Source: PGYR01 sp041595255 (GTDB taxonomy: Bacteria > Bacteroidota > Ignavibacteria > Kapaibacteriales > UBA2268). Taken from it: a DNA stretch of 29,250 bases. Where the stretch lies: the NCBI GenBank assembly GCA_041595255.1, contig JBFHKR010000018.1, positions 1-29,250 of the forward strand, given 5' to 3'. This document shows positions 1 through 7,895 of the stretch, one piece after another (position 1 is the stretch's first letter; every line of letters starts with the position of its first letter). Position numbers and translations under genes: made by a program. Below the pieces are notes generated by a model. The model searched no databases and was not told the DNA's origin. It saw only the letters and a list, made by a program, of their open reading frames with translations.

Positions 1-523
1 AACCGCAAGCAGTTAACTCACCAGTTTGTAGTGCTTGAAGTACCCTAATAGTTTCATCAGCACTCCTTCCTACATCCATAGGGTGAACTAACGCATATTG
101 CATTACGCCATCTGGGTCTATAATGTATAGTCCTCTCAAAGCACATCCAACTTCTTCATTATAAACTTCATAATTACGTGCATTTTCACCAGTAAAGTCA
201 GCTAATAATGGATATGGCAAATCTTTCAAATCTTCTTCGTGCGTTCTCCATGCTAAATGCGAATTTCTAGAGTCAGTAGAACACCCAATTACTTCTGCGT
301 TCAATTCTTTAAATTTATTATAGTAGTGTCCAAAAGAGGCAATTTCAGTTGGGCATACAAATGTAAAATCAAATGGATAGAAAAAAAACACGACCCATTT
401 ACCTTTGTAATCTTCTAATGAAATTTCTTTATATGCATTATCTGGAGTTAAATTTGAAGAATGACCTCCAACCACTGCTTGACCTTTGAAAATTGGAGCT
501 TTTTTACCTACTAAAAGTGACAT
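1..523 (-). CDS. 2-Cys peroxiredoxin (AhpC/Prx1 type), 3' end cut by window edge
   Basis: Thiol peroxidase that reduces hydrogen peroxide, organic peroxides or peroxynitrite in the cytoplasm. Reading leftward from the ATG at 523 gives 174 codons with no stop. The peroxidatic site PFDFTFVCPTE is at residues 50-60, with Cys57. A peroxiredoxin core follows (GCSTDSRNSHLAW, then CALRGLYIIDPDG), and the last visible residues TGELTACG carry the expected resolving cysteine at 173, so only a short C-terminal tail is missing. AAAGG precedes the start at a sensible distance. It is divergent from topA across 155 bases. The family call is secure; the reductant (AhpF, thioredoxin or other) cannot be told from here. 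Confidence 0.95.
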   Translation of the reverse strand, partial: MSLLVGKKAPIFKGQAVVGGHSSNLTPDNAYKEISLEDYKGKWVVFFFYPFDFTFVCPTEIASFGHYYNKFKELNAEVIGCSTDSRNSHLAWRTHEEDLKDLPYPLLADFTGENARNYEVYNEEVGCALRGLYIIDPDGVMQYALVHPMDVGRSADETIRVLQALQTGELTACG

Positions 524-628
524 ATATTTACCTTTTTGTTTAATTAAATTGAAAAAAATCAAATAAATTTACTCATAAAACGAAACTTATAAACTTATAG
601 TGTTCTGTTATAATAAAAATTGAATTTG

Positions 629-636
629 TATATTTG
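629..636 (+). promoter_or_regulatory. Bacteroidota-type -7 element for topA
   Basis: TATATTTG matches the Bacteroidota primary-sigma -7 consensus TAnnTTTG exactly and lies 42 bases before the topA ATG. No clear TTTG -33 element is visible at the usual 19-21 base spacing, so the call rests on the -7 box and its position. The same octamer occurs before the gene ending at 7832. Confidence 0.5.
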
Positions 637-678
637 CAGCCACGAAAGTTGGAAGAATAAAAAAAAACAAGGTCTTAA

Positions 679-3090
679 ATGCCAAAATCATTAGTAATAG
701 TCGAGTCTCCTGCGAAAGCAAAAACGATTGAGAAATATCTCGACGAGATAGAAAAAGGAAAATTCATAGTAAAATCATCGATTGGTCATATTAGAGATTT
801 GGCAAAAAAAGATATGTCTATAGATATAGACAATGGTTTCGAACCTAAATATGAGATAAGTCCAGATAAAAAGAAAACAGTAGCTGAACTAAAGAAACTA
901 TCTAAACAAAGCGACACAGTGTGGTTAGCAACGGACGAGGATAGAGAGGGAGAAGCTATTGCTTGGCACTTACTCGAAGCTCTTGGGTTGGACGAATCTA
1001 AAACAAAGCGAATAGTATTCAACGAGATTACTAAAAAAGCTATACAAAAGGCAATCGAAAATCCTCGTGCTGTAAATAAAGAACTAGTTAATGCACAACA
1101 AGCTAGAAGAATATTAGATAGATTAGTTGGATATGAACTTTCTCCAGTATTATGGAAGAAAGTAAAGTACGGATTAAGTGCTGGTAGAGTACAATCTGTT
1201 GCAGTCCGAATAATTGTAGAGCGAGAAAGAGAAATAGAGAATCATGTACCTGATGTGACTTATAAATTAGTTGGAGATTTTGTCACAGAGAATGGTGACG
1301 AGTTCAAAGCCGAATTAAAAGAAAAATTTGATAAAAAAGAAGATGCATTAGCTTATTTAAAAACAGCAGTAGGCAAGCAATTCTTCATCAAAGATCTAAA
1401 GATCAAACCTGGTAAGCGTTCTCCGCAAGCACCATTTACTACTTCCAAATTGCAACAAGAAGCATCTGCCAAATTAGGCTTTTCAGTAAAGCAAACTATG
1501 GTAGTTGCTCAGAAGCTTTATGAAGCTGGTAAGATTACTTATATGAGAACTGACTCGACTAATTTATCTGATGACGCACTCAATACAGCTGCAAATTATA
1601 TTAACTCTAGTTTTGGTGCTAAATATCACGAAAGAAGAACATTTAAAACTAAGTCAAAAGGTGCGCAAGAAGCTCACGAAGCTATTAGACCGACCGATTT
1701 GACTCAGCCTACTGTCTATACAGGTAACAACGGACAGGATAAGCTATACGAGTTAATCTGGAAAAGAACTTTGGCTTCTCAAATGGCTGATGCTGAACTA
1801 GAAAGAACAACTGCTGATATTGGATTCGAAAATAATAATACAGATTTCTTAGCTAAAGGCGAAGTAATCAAGTTCGATGGTTTTCTAAAAGTTTATCCTG
1901 AAGTCAGAAAAGATGGCAAGATATTACCGTCTATGGCTAAAGGTCAAAAATTAGATGTTAATGAGATTGTTGGTCGAGAGACATTTAGTCGACCACCAGC
2001 TCGCTATACAGAGGCTACACTAGTTCGTACTTTAGAAGAGATGGGAATTGGCCGTCCTTCTACTTATGCACCTACTATTTCTACTATTCAGAATAGAGAG
2101 TATGTAGAGAAAACTGATAAAGATGGGGTAGATAGAGAATACACACAAGTGCAATTAGTCAACGGTCAAGTTTCCGAAGAGAAGCTAACTGAAACTACTG
2201 GTCAAGAACGAAATAAGCTGTTCCCAACAGATGTAGGGAAAGTAGTGACTGACTTCCTTGTGAAACACTTCACTGAGATTGTAGATTTTGATTTTACTAA
2301 AAACGTGGAAGAAGAGTTCGATCTAATCGCTGAAGGAAAGAAAGAATGGAACAAAATGATTTCGAATTTTTATGTCGGATTCCATGAAACTGTAGAAAAA
2401 TCTGAAGATATTAGTAAAAAAGATGCTATAAATGCTCGATTATTAGGCAACGATCCCAAATCTGGACGACCTGTTTATGCTCGTATCGGTAGATATGGTG
2501 CTATGCTCCAAATGGGAGAAAACGAAGACGAAGAAAAGCCTCGCTTTGCTTCGCTTATGCCTAGCCAAAGTATAGAGACTATTTCATTAGAAGAAGCTCT
2601 AGAAATGTTCAAGTTGCCGCGAGTAGTTGGTCAAAATGATGATGGCAAAGATGTGAAAGTCAATATAGGTAGATTTGGCCCTTATGTGCAAATAGACAAA
2701 ACCTATGCCTCTATAACTCATGACGAGATTTTCACAATCACACTCGAAGAAGCAAAACAGAAAGTAAAAGATAAAATAGAGCAAAAAAGCAAAAATACTA
2801 TACAAGAATTCGATGATGGTATAAAAGTACTGAATGGACGTTACGGCCCTTATGTAACTGATGGGAAAGTAAATGCGAAGATACCAAAGGATAAAACACC
2901 TGAAACACTGACACACGTAGAATGTAAAGTCTTGATAGCCGAAGCTCCTGCCAAAAAAGGTAGAGGTGGGCGAACTACTAAAACTGCGGCTGCGAAAAAG
3001 CCAGCTGCAAAGAAAACTACAACTAAGAAACCAGCCACTAAGAAAAAGGCAGCGGCGAAAAAACCAGCTGCTAAGAAGAAAGATAGCTAG
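679..3090 (+). CDS. topA: DNA topoisomerase I (type IA) with Lys/Ala-rich C-terminal tail
   Basis: Relaxes negatively supercoiled DNA by single-strand passage. The 803-residue protein opens with the Toprim signature SLVIVESPAKAKTIEKYL; the acidic metal site TDEDREGEAIAWHL is near residues 85-98. The active-site tyrosine is Tyr288 in ITYMRTDSTNLS. Beyond the catalytic core there is no Cys4 zinc ribbon. Instead there are three Toprim-C-type repeats near residues 585-615 (GRPVYARIGRYGAMLQ), 654-675 (VNIGRFGPYVQ) and 712-740 (VLNGRYGPYVTDG). The last ~45 residues are almost only K, A, P and T, like a histone H1 tail, and probably bind DNA non-specifically. The start follows AAGG; a strong terminator follows the stop. 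It is transcribed alone. Confidence 0.98.
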   Translation: MPKSLVIVESPAKAKTIEKYLDEIEKGKFIVKSSIGHIRDLAKKDMSIDIDNGFEPKYEISPDKKKTVAELKKLSKQSDTVWLATDEDREGEAIAWHLLEALGLDESKTKRIVFNEITKKAIQKAIENPRAVNKELVNAQQARRILDRLVGYELSPVLWKKVKYGLSAGRVQSVAVRIIVEREREIENHVPDVTYKLVGDFVTENGDEFKAELKEKFDKKEDALAYLKTAVGKQFFIKDLKIKPGKRSPQAPFTTSKLQQEASAKLGFSVKQTMVVAQKLYEAGKITYMRTDSTNLSDDALNTAANYINSSFGAKYHERRTFKTKSKGAQEAHEAIRPTDLTQPTVYTGNNGQDKLYELIWKRTLASQMADAELERTTADIGFENNNTDFLAKGEVIKFDGFLKVYPEVRKDGKILPSMAKGQKLDVNEIVGRETFSRPPARYTEATLVRTLEEMGIGRPSTYAPTISTIQNREYVEKTDKDGVDREYTQVQLVNGQVSEEKLTETTGQERNKLFPTDVGKVVTDFLVKHFTEIVDFDFTKNVEEEFDLIAEGKKEWNKMISNFYVGFHETVEKSEDISKKDAINARLLGNDPKSGRPVYARIGRYGAMLQMGENEDEEKPRFASLMPSQSIETISLEEALEMFKLPRVVGQNDDGKDVKVNIGRFGPYVQIDKTYASITHDEIFTITLEEAKQKVKDKIEQKSKNTIQEFDDGIKVLNGRYGPYVTDGKVNAKIPKDKTPETLTHVECKVLIAEAPAKKGRGGRTTKTAAAKKPAAKKTTTKKPATKKKAAAKKPAAKKKDS

Positions 3091-3114
3091 TTTAGTTTGA
3101 AATTTTTAAAATCT

Positions 3115-3143
3115 AAAAAGGAGCCAATGGCTCCTTTTTTTTT
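3115..3143 (+). terminator. Intrinsic terminator of topA
   Basis: A perfect six-base-pair stem GGAGCC/GGCTCC (3120-3125 and 3129-3134) with an AAT loop is followed by nine T. Five A before the stem can pair with the T run. It lies 25 bases after the topA stop and isolates topA from the secreted-protein pair. Confidence 0.93.
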
Positions 3144-3219
3144 CGAATAATTCTTGGTTAATCTACTCTATTTCATTACTTTAATCAATAACAAAATCAA
3201 CTGTCCTGAAAAATGTATC

Positions 3220-4545
3220 ATGAAAAACTTATTATTAACCCTGATAATTCTAATGTCTATATTATTATCATCTAAAGCAGATGAGCAAGATACTCTTTGG
3301 TTTAGATGGACTGGAGGTATAAAAGATATCGATTTTACATTGGACGATGAATATGTAATTGTTTGGACGAACGCAATAGAATTTTGGGAAACTAAAAAAG
3401 GTGTAATGGAATTCTCAATTGTTACTGAATCAACAGGTGACTACAATTACAACGAAGGGTTTTTAGTATTCGCACAAGACAGTACACCCAAGTTATTAGA
3501 CTGGCAGACAAGAGAAGTAATAGAAGGTTTTGAGAAGGAAAAAGAAAATATAGGACGTATACGTACAGCAAAATCCAAAAATGAGTTTATGGCTCAATTA
3601 ATTAATAGAGAATTGTGGGGCTATCATAAAGATAGAAATATTATATACTTTTGGGACATCAATAATAAAAGTAAAATAGATAGTATTAACCCAATCGAAG
3701 AATTTAAAATCGAAGATGTATCTTGGAGGAGAAGAATTCTTGACTACGATTACTTGGGGAATAATGATGAATTTGTTTATGTAAAGTATAATGATCATAA
3801 CAATATAGTACAAACACTACCCGTATCTTCTCGTAAGTCAAATTATTTCTATCACATATATAATATTGAGACTAAAGAGCTAGTTGACTCAATATTCATA
3901 TTTCAAGAAAAGAAGGATAATTATTATTGGGTAGACAATTTAACAGTCTTATCTGATAGAAGTAAAATTGCATTGAATAATAAGGCAGGAGAAATAAACT
4001 TTTATGATTTAAATACAAAATTATTCTATGATAAATTTATTTATGCAAATACCAAATCAGGTATTAATGAAGTTGATTTTGAAAATAATGAAGTTATTGT
4101 TGCAATTGCAGATGGTACGGGATTCCGCATTATTAACAGAGAAACAAACGAAATGCTTCAACAATATCCTTTTGGTGTAGAATTTGTTAAATTTTCAAAT
4201 AAATCTAATTTTTTTGCTATTGCAGGGAGTACGGCTATTTCTATTAGGAATAAAAGATGGATTATATCAAATATAATTGATGATAACAGGTTATCAAATT
4301 TCACAGTAACACCAAATCCAGCAACTCACTCGATTTTAATTGATGTAGAAACTAATAAGACTGAAAATTTAAAATTAAGTTTAATTGATTTATTGGGCAA
4401 TCAACTAAATATAATTGAAAATGGACTGGTAAATACTAATAATTATCAAACTCAGTTTAATATTTCACATCTCCCCGTCGGTACTTATTTTATTCGACTT
4501 GAAATAGGAAGTGAGATTTTCACCAATAAATTCATAAAGGAGTAA
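3220..4545 (+). CDS. T9SS-exported beta-propeller-like protein, tandem copy 1
   Basis: Function unknown; predicted to be exported and then surface-anchored or released by the type IX secretion system. I start it at the ATG at 3220 (441 residues), not at an in-frame ATG 66 bases upstream: residues 1-20 then form a signal peptide (MKNLLLTLIILM..., cleavage after KA) that lines up with the start of the next gene. The middle is rich in Trp/Tyr and short beta-strand-like stretches, as in WD40-type propellers (DTLWFRWTGG, ILDYDYLGNNDE), though no repeat is strong. The last ~80 residues are a type A sorting domain: TVTPNPATHSILIDV, LIDLLGNQ, LPVGTYFIRLEIG, ending KFIKE. The downstream paralog starts 5 bases after the stop. 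Confidence 0.88.
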   Translation: MKNLLLTLIILMSILLSSKADEQDTLWFRWTGGIKDIDFTLDDEYVIVWTNAIEFWETKKGVMEFSIVTESTGDYNYNEGFLVFAQDSTPKLLDWQTREVIEGFEKEKENIGRIRTAKSKNEFMAQLINRELWGYHKDRNIIYFWDINNKSKIDSINPIEEFKIEDVSWRRRILDYDYLGNNDEFVYVKYNDHNNIVQTLPVSSRKSNYFYHIYNIETKELVDSIFIFQEKKDNYYWVDNLTVLSDRSKIALNNKAGEINFYDLNTKLFYDKFIYANTKSGINEVDFENNEVIVAIADGTGFRIINRETNEMLQQYPFGVEFVKFSNKSNFFAIAGSTAISIRNKRWIISNIIDDNRLSNFTVTPNPATHSILIDVETNKTENLKLSLIDLLGNQLNIIENGLVNTNNYQTQFNISHLPVGTYFIRLEIGSEIFTNKFIKE

Positions 4546-4551
4546 GGGAAA
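4537..4551 (+). promoter_or_regulatory. Shine-Dalgarno inside the last two codons of copy 1
   Basis: The Lys-Glu codons ending copy 1 spell AAGGAG (4537-4542), directly followed by the stop and, eight bases after the AGGAG, by the ATG of copy 2. Translation of copy 2 is therefore probably coupled to termination of copy 1. The same string ends copy 2 (5856-5861), but no ATG follows it there. Confidence 0.7.
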
Positions 4552-5864
4552 TGAAGAACTTACTACTAACCTTATTAACTATTTTATCAATGGTTTTACC
4601 CGCCAGTGCTATAGAAATAGATACGCTGTGGTATCGCTATACTGGTTCTGGAAATCAAGATGTAGATTTTACACCTGATGATAGGTATGTGATCTTATGG
4701 CGAAATGGCATAGAATTCTGGGAAGTTGAGCAGGGTGCAAAAGATTTCTTTATCGCATCGGAAGTATTAGGTGACTATAACTACAATGAAGAATACCTAG
4801 TTTTTGTTCAAGATAGTACACCCAAATTGCTTAATTGGCAAACGAGAGAGGTAGTAGAGGGATTTCAGAAACAAGAAACATACTTAGGAAGAATAAGAAC
4901 CGCCAAATCTAAAAATGAGTTTATGGCAACAAAAGGTCATTATCCAAAAGTAATATATTTTTGGGATATTAATCAGAAGCAGATATTAGATAGTTTTGAG
5001 ATTATGAAAGAGTTTGAAAAAGACAACCAGAAATGGGGAAGGTCAATTCATGAGTATGATTATGTAGGGAATAATGACGAATACTTCTATATTAGAGTCA
5101 ATGATAATAATGCAAATACACCTGGAATGCACCCAAAGTATGAGAAGGATATTTTTAGTTATTTAATATATAGAAGAGATACAAAAGAATTAGTTGACTC
5201 ATTATTTGCTTTTCAAATAACAACAGATAATTATAGTCACGTAGATAAACTTGTCGTTATGAATGACAGGTCAAAGATAGCTTGGAATAATAAAGGTGGA
5301 GAAATTAATTTTTATAATTTTTATTCAAAACAGTTTTATGATAAACTAGTTTTTGATAGTCACGACTTTGTAGAAGCCTCAGATATTGAGTTTAATCGGC
5401 TTGAATCAATTGTTGGAATTACTCACAGTAAAGATTTAAAGATTTATAATTTACAATCAAAGGAATTAGTTTATTATTCAAACATAGGAGGTAAAGATAA
5501 TATTAGCTTTTCTAATAATGAGGAACTTTTTGCTGCCCATGTGAATAGTTACTTATTATTATTTCCAAGTCATATAGTAGAGACTTCAGTCGAAGGTACA
5601 GATAATAAAAGATTAAACTTAACGGTGACTCCCAACCCTTCTTCTAATAATATTAGTATCCATTTCAGCTCTGCAACGAATGAGCCAATAAAACTAAGCA
5701 TAATAGATTTACTGGGAAATGAAATTGGAAAAATAGATGAAGGGCTTATAGAAAATCAGAATTATCCGATTGATTATAATATTTCTAACTTAGCCCCAGC
5801 GACTTATTTTATTAGACTTGAATTAGGTAGTGAGATTTTCACCAAAAAATTCATAAAGGAGTAA
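4551..5864 (+). CDS. T9SS-exported beta-propeller-like protein, tandem copy 2
   Basis: Paralog of the gene just upstream (437 residues), with the same layout. A signal peptide spans residues 1-20 (ending in ASA), followed by DTLWYRYTG, the shared block GRIRTAKSKNEFMA, the propeller-like middle (HEYDYVGNNDE), and a T9SS type A sorting domain over the last ~80 residues (LTVTPNPSSNNISIHF, IIDLLGNE, PATYFIRLELG, ending KFIKE). The central parts have drifted more than the ends, so the duplication is not recent. The 3' ends of the two copies are nearly identical at DNA level, including bases past the stop. It is probably cotranscribed with copy 1. No enzymatic motif is seen; an adhesion or cell-surface role is only a guess. 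Confidence 0.88.
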   Translation: MKNLLLTLLTILSMVLPASAIEIDTLWYRYTGSGNQDVDFTPDDRYVILWRNGIEFWEVEQGAKDFFIASEVLGDYNYNEEYLVFVQDSTPKLLNWQTREVVEGFQKQETYLGRIRTAKSKNEFMATKGHYPKVIYFWDINQKQILDSFEIMKEFEKDNQKWGRSIHEYDYVGNNDEYFYIRVNDNNANTPGMHPKYEKDIFSYLIYRRDTKELVDSLFAFQITTDNYSHVDKLVVMNDRSKIAWNNKGGEINFYNFYSKQFYDKLVFDSHDFVEASDIEFNRLESIVGITHSKDLKIYNLQSKELVYYSNIGGKDNISFSNNEELFAAHVNSYLLLFPSHIVETSVEGTDNKRLNLTVTPNPSSNNISIHFSSATNEPIKLSIIDLLGNEIGKIDEGLIENQNYPIDYNISNLAPATYFIRLELGSEIFTKKFIKE

Positions 5865-5870
5865 GGGAAA

Positions 5871-5904
5871 GGAGCACCGTACAATTGGTTCGCCTTTTAC
5901 TTTT
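5871..5904 (+). terminator. Possible weak terminator after the tandem pair
   Basis: GGAGCACC (5871-5878) can pair with GGTTCGCC (5887-5894) with two mismatches around an eight-base loop, followed by TTTTACTTTT. The imperfect stem makes this uncertain. If real, it would separate the secreted-protein pair from the ClpB-like ORF. Confidence 0.3.
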
Positions 5905-5972
5905 ACAAAATTATTCATTCTCAAAAACGTCTCTAAGAATACAAATATAGATTAAAACAAAGACATATAACT

Positions 5973-7292
5973 ATGAGTACTTCTACCAAAGATAGACTAA
6001 AAGAACTAGAGATAGAGCTATCTAATCTAAAAGAAACACGAAACATACTAAAAGCGAAGTGGGAATCTGAGAAAGGTAAACTACAAGAGATTCGCACATT
6101 CAAAGAAGAAATAGACGCGCTAAAAACAGAAGCCGACAGATACGAAAGAGAAGGCAATCTAGATAAAGTCGCCGAAATCCGCTATGGTAAAATACATCAG
6201 CTTGAATCAAAAATAACTAAAGCTAATGATGAATTAGAAGAGTTACAAAAAAACAGTCATCTACTCAAAGAGCAAGTTACCGAAGAGGACATAGCTGAAA
6301 TAGTATCCAAATGGACTGGCATACCTGTCTCAAAGATGATAGAAAGCGAAAAGCAAAAACTTCTAAAAATGGAAGATCTGCTGCACGAAAGAGTAGTAGG
6401 CCAAGAAGAAGCCGTAGCCGCTGTATCTAATTCTATTCGCCGCTCTAGAGCCGGTTTGCAAGATGAGAATAGACCTATAGGGTCATTCATCTTTATAGGT
6501 ACCACTGGTGTTGGTAAGACGGAATTAGCGAAGGCATTAGCTGAATATCTATTCGATGATGAGAATGCAATAATCCGATTGGATATGAGCGAGTACATGG
6601 ATAAATTCTCCGTTACTCGTCTGATAGGTGCACCTCCTGGCTATGTCGGCTATGATGAGGGTGGACAACTAACAGAAAATGTACGCCGAAAACAGTATAG
6701 CGTTATCTTACTTGATGAGATCGAGAAGGCGCATCCCGATGTGTTCAATATCTTGCTACAAGTATTAGACGATGGCCGCTTGACAGATAGCAAAGGCAGA
6801 ACAGTGAATTTCAAGAATACGATTATTATTATGACTTCAAACCTGGGTACAGAGTTCTTGACTAGTAAAATGGGGGAGATGAACTCTGATAACCGCGAGC
6901 TACTGTTAGTAGAGGCAAGAGAGCAAATAATTGGAAAAATGAAGCAGGTAATGCGTCCAGAATTTCTTAATAGAATAGATGAAGTTGTTATGTTCAAGCC
7001 ATTACTCAAAGAGGAAGTGGCAAATATTGCAAAACTACAATTCAATATATTAGCAGAAAGATTATCGAAGCAAAATCTGAAATTAGAGATTACAGATGAG
7101 GCCTTGAAATGGTTAGCCGAGATAAGCTATGATGTAAACTATGGAGCTCGTCCTATTAAGCGGACTATTCAGAAGAAAATAACTGATCCTCTTTCAATGA
7201 ATGTGCTTTCTGGCGAAATAAAAGAGAACGGAACAATAATAGTGGACACTGATGGCGATGGTAAGTTTATATTCAAAATAGAAAATAATTAA
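5973..7292 (+). CDS. clpB: ClpB-like protein lacking N domain and first AAA+ domain
   Basis: 439 residues equivalent to the C-terminal half of the disaggregase ClpB (usually about 860). Residues 1-100 are a charged coiled coil matching the ClpB middle domain (LKAKWESEKGKLQEI, EIRYGKIHQLES). Residues 100-439 are a complete second AAA+ domain: KWTGIPVSKM at 113-122, Walker A GTTGVGKT 176-183, pore loop GYVG 223-226, Walker B LLDE 246-249, sensor 1 TSN 288-290, FLNRID 331-336 with the predicted arginine finger, sensor 2 GARP 391-394, and the normal C-terminus. There is no ClpP-docking loop. The N domain and NBD1 are absent, and an in-frame TAA at 5934 blocks any upstream extension. No frameshift or stop interrupts what remains. 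It may be a truncated relic, with a full clpB elsewhere, or a working short form. Confidence 0.9.
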   Translation: MSTSTKDRLKELEIELSNLKETRNILKAKWESEKGKLQEIRTFKEEIDALKTEADRYEREGNLDKVAEIRYGKIHQLESKITKANDELEELQKNSHLLKEQVTEEDIAEIVSKWTGIPVSKMIESEKQKLLKMEDLLHERVVGQEEAVAAVSNSIRRSRAGLQDENRPIGSFIFIGTTGVGKTELAKALAEYLFDDENAIIRLDMSEYMDKFSVTRLIGAPPGYVGYDEGGQLTENVRRKQYSVILLDEIEKAHPDVFNILLQVLDDGRLTDSKGRTVNFKNTIIIMTSNLGTEFLTSKMGEMNSDNRELLLVEAREQIIGKMKQVMRPEFLNRIDEVVMFKPLLKEEVANIAKLQFNILAERLSKQNLKLEITDEALKWLAEISYDVNYGARPIKRTIQKKITDPLSMNVLSGEIKENGTIIVDTDGDGKFIFKIENN

Positions 7293-7299
7293 TTTTGGG

Positions 7300-7330
7300 A
7301 ATGGGAAATGCAATAGTATTTCCCATTTTT
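7300..7330 (+). terminator. Terminator of the clpB-like ORF at a convergent junction
   Basis: A ten-base perfect stem AATGGGAAAT (7300-7309) / ATTTCCCATT (7318-7327) is followed by more T. It sits between the convergent clpB-like ORF and the leftward gene ending at 7329, whose stop codon overlaps the T run. The leftward side of the hairpin lacks a T tract, so it mainly serves the rightward gene. Confidence 0.8.
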
Positions 7331-7832
7331 ACATACATATTTCTAATGGGTCTAGTATTTTCTTCTTCTCTTCTATTATAGCTTTTGCTTTTTCTATTTC
7401 ACTTTCGTCTAGTGACTCCCTTATAACTTGTCTTCTGGAGTTTACACTTTGTATAGGGTCATAGTATGCGGCTAGTTCGGCCCAAACGTATGACATTATT
7501 GTCCAATGCTTGTCATAGCTTTGTTTCTCGAAGTATATCACAGAAAGCATTCCCATAGCTCTACCATATTTTAGCTCCGAAGCTTTTAGTAGATAGAGTT
7601 CCGCCAAAGAATCATTTGCCATTGATAAACTTGTATCTGCATAGCAAAAACCAACTATATATTGTGAAACACAGTCATTTGAATCTCTAGCATATTTCTC
7701 TAGATGTTTAAATGCTTTTTCATAATTTTTAGCATTAAATGCCTCTAAACCACGTTGGAAATCGGTTACTTGAGCTGTGACTGAAATAGAACAAATTATC
7801 CCAATAAGTATCAGATATTTAAGCAATTTCAT
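7329..7832 (-). CDS. Secreted TPR/Sel1-like repeat protein
   Basis: 167 residues. Residues 1-20 are a signal peptide (MKLLKYLILIGIICSISVTA). The rest reads as helical TPR/Sel1-like repeats: GLEAFNAKNYEKAFKHLEKYA near 28-48, then YIVGFCYADTS, ELYLLKASELKYGRAMGMLSVIYFE and WAELAAYYDP. Such proteins act as periplasmic or outer-membrane protein-interaction scaffolds; no specific partner is evident. It is transcribed leftward, 63 bases after the AraC-type regulator, with its own -7 box at 7868-7875, so it need not depend on that gene. Confidence 0.8.
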   Translation of the reverse strand: MKLLKYLILIGIICSISVTAQVTDFQRGLEAFNAKNYEKAFKHLEKYARDSNDCVSQYIVGFCYADTSLSMANDSLAELYLLKASELKYGRAMGMLSVIYFEKQSYDKHWTIMSYVWAELAAYYDPIQSVNSRRQVIRESLDESEIEKAKAIIEEKKKILDPLEICM

Positions 7833-7867
7833 TTAATCTTAGTATGTTATTTTTGCAAGTCATATCG

Positions 7868-7875
7868 CAAATATA
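7868..7875 (-). promoter_or_regulatory. -7 element for the TPR/Sel1-like gene
   Basis: On the minus strand the octamer reads TATATTTG, an exact match to TAnnTTTG and identical to the topA box, 35 bases before the ATG at 7832. No convincing -33 element is seen. Confidence 0.45.
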
Positions 7876-7895
7876 CGTATTATCTATAAATATTG

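Noticed and set aside
3154..3219. A start 22 codons upstream for the first T9SS protein.
   Set aside because: It would bury the signal peptide, and the paralog downstream begins at the same MKNLLLTL point.
6257..7045. Two minus-strand open frames (113 and 131 codons).
   Set aside because: They are antisense to the conserved NBD2 of the ClpB-like ORF and rich in Ser, Ile and Phe, as expected of a complement frame.
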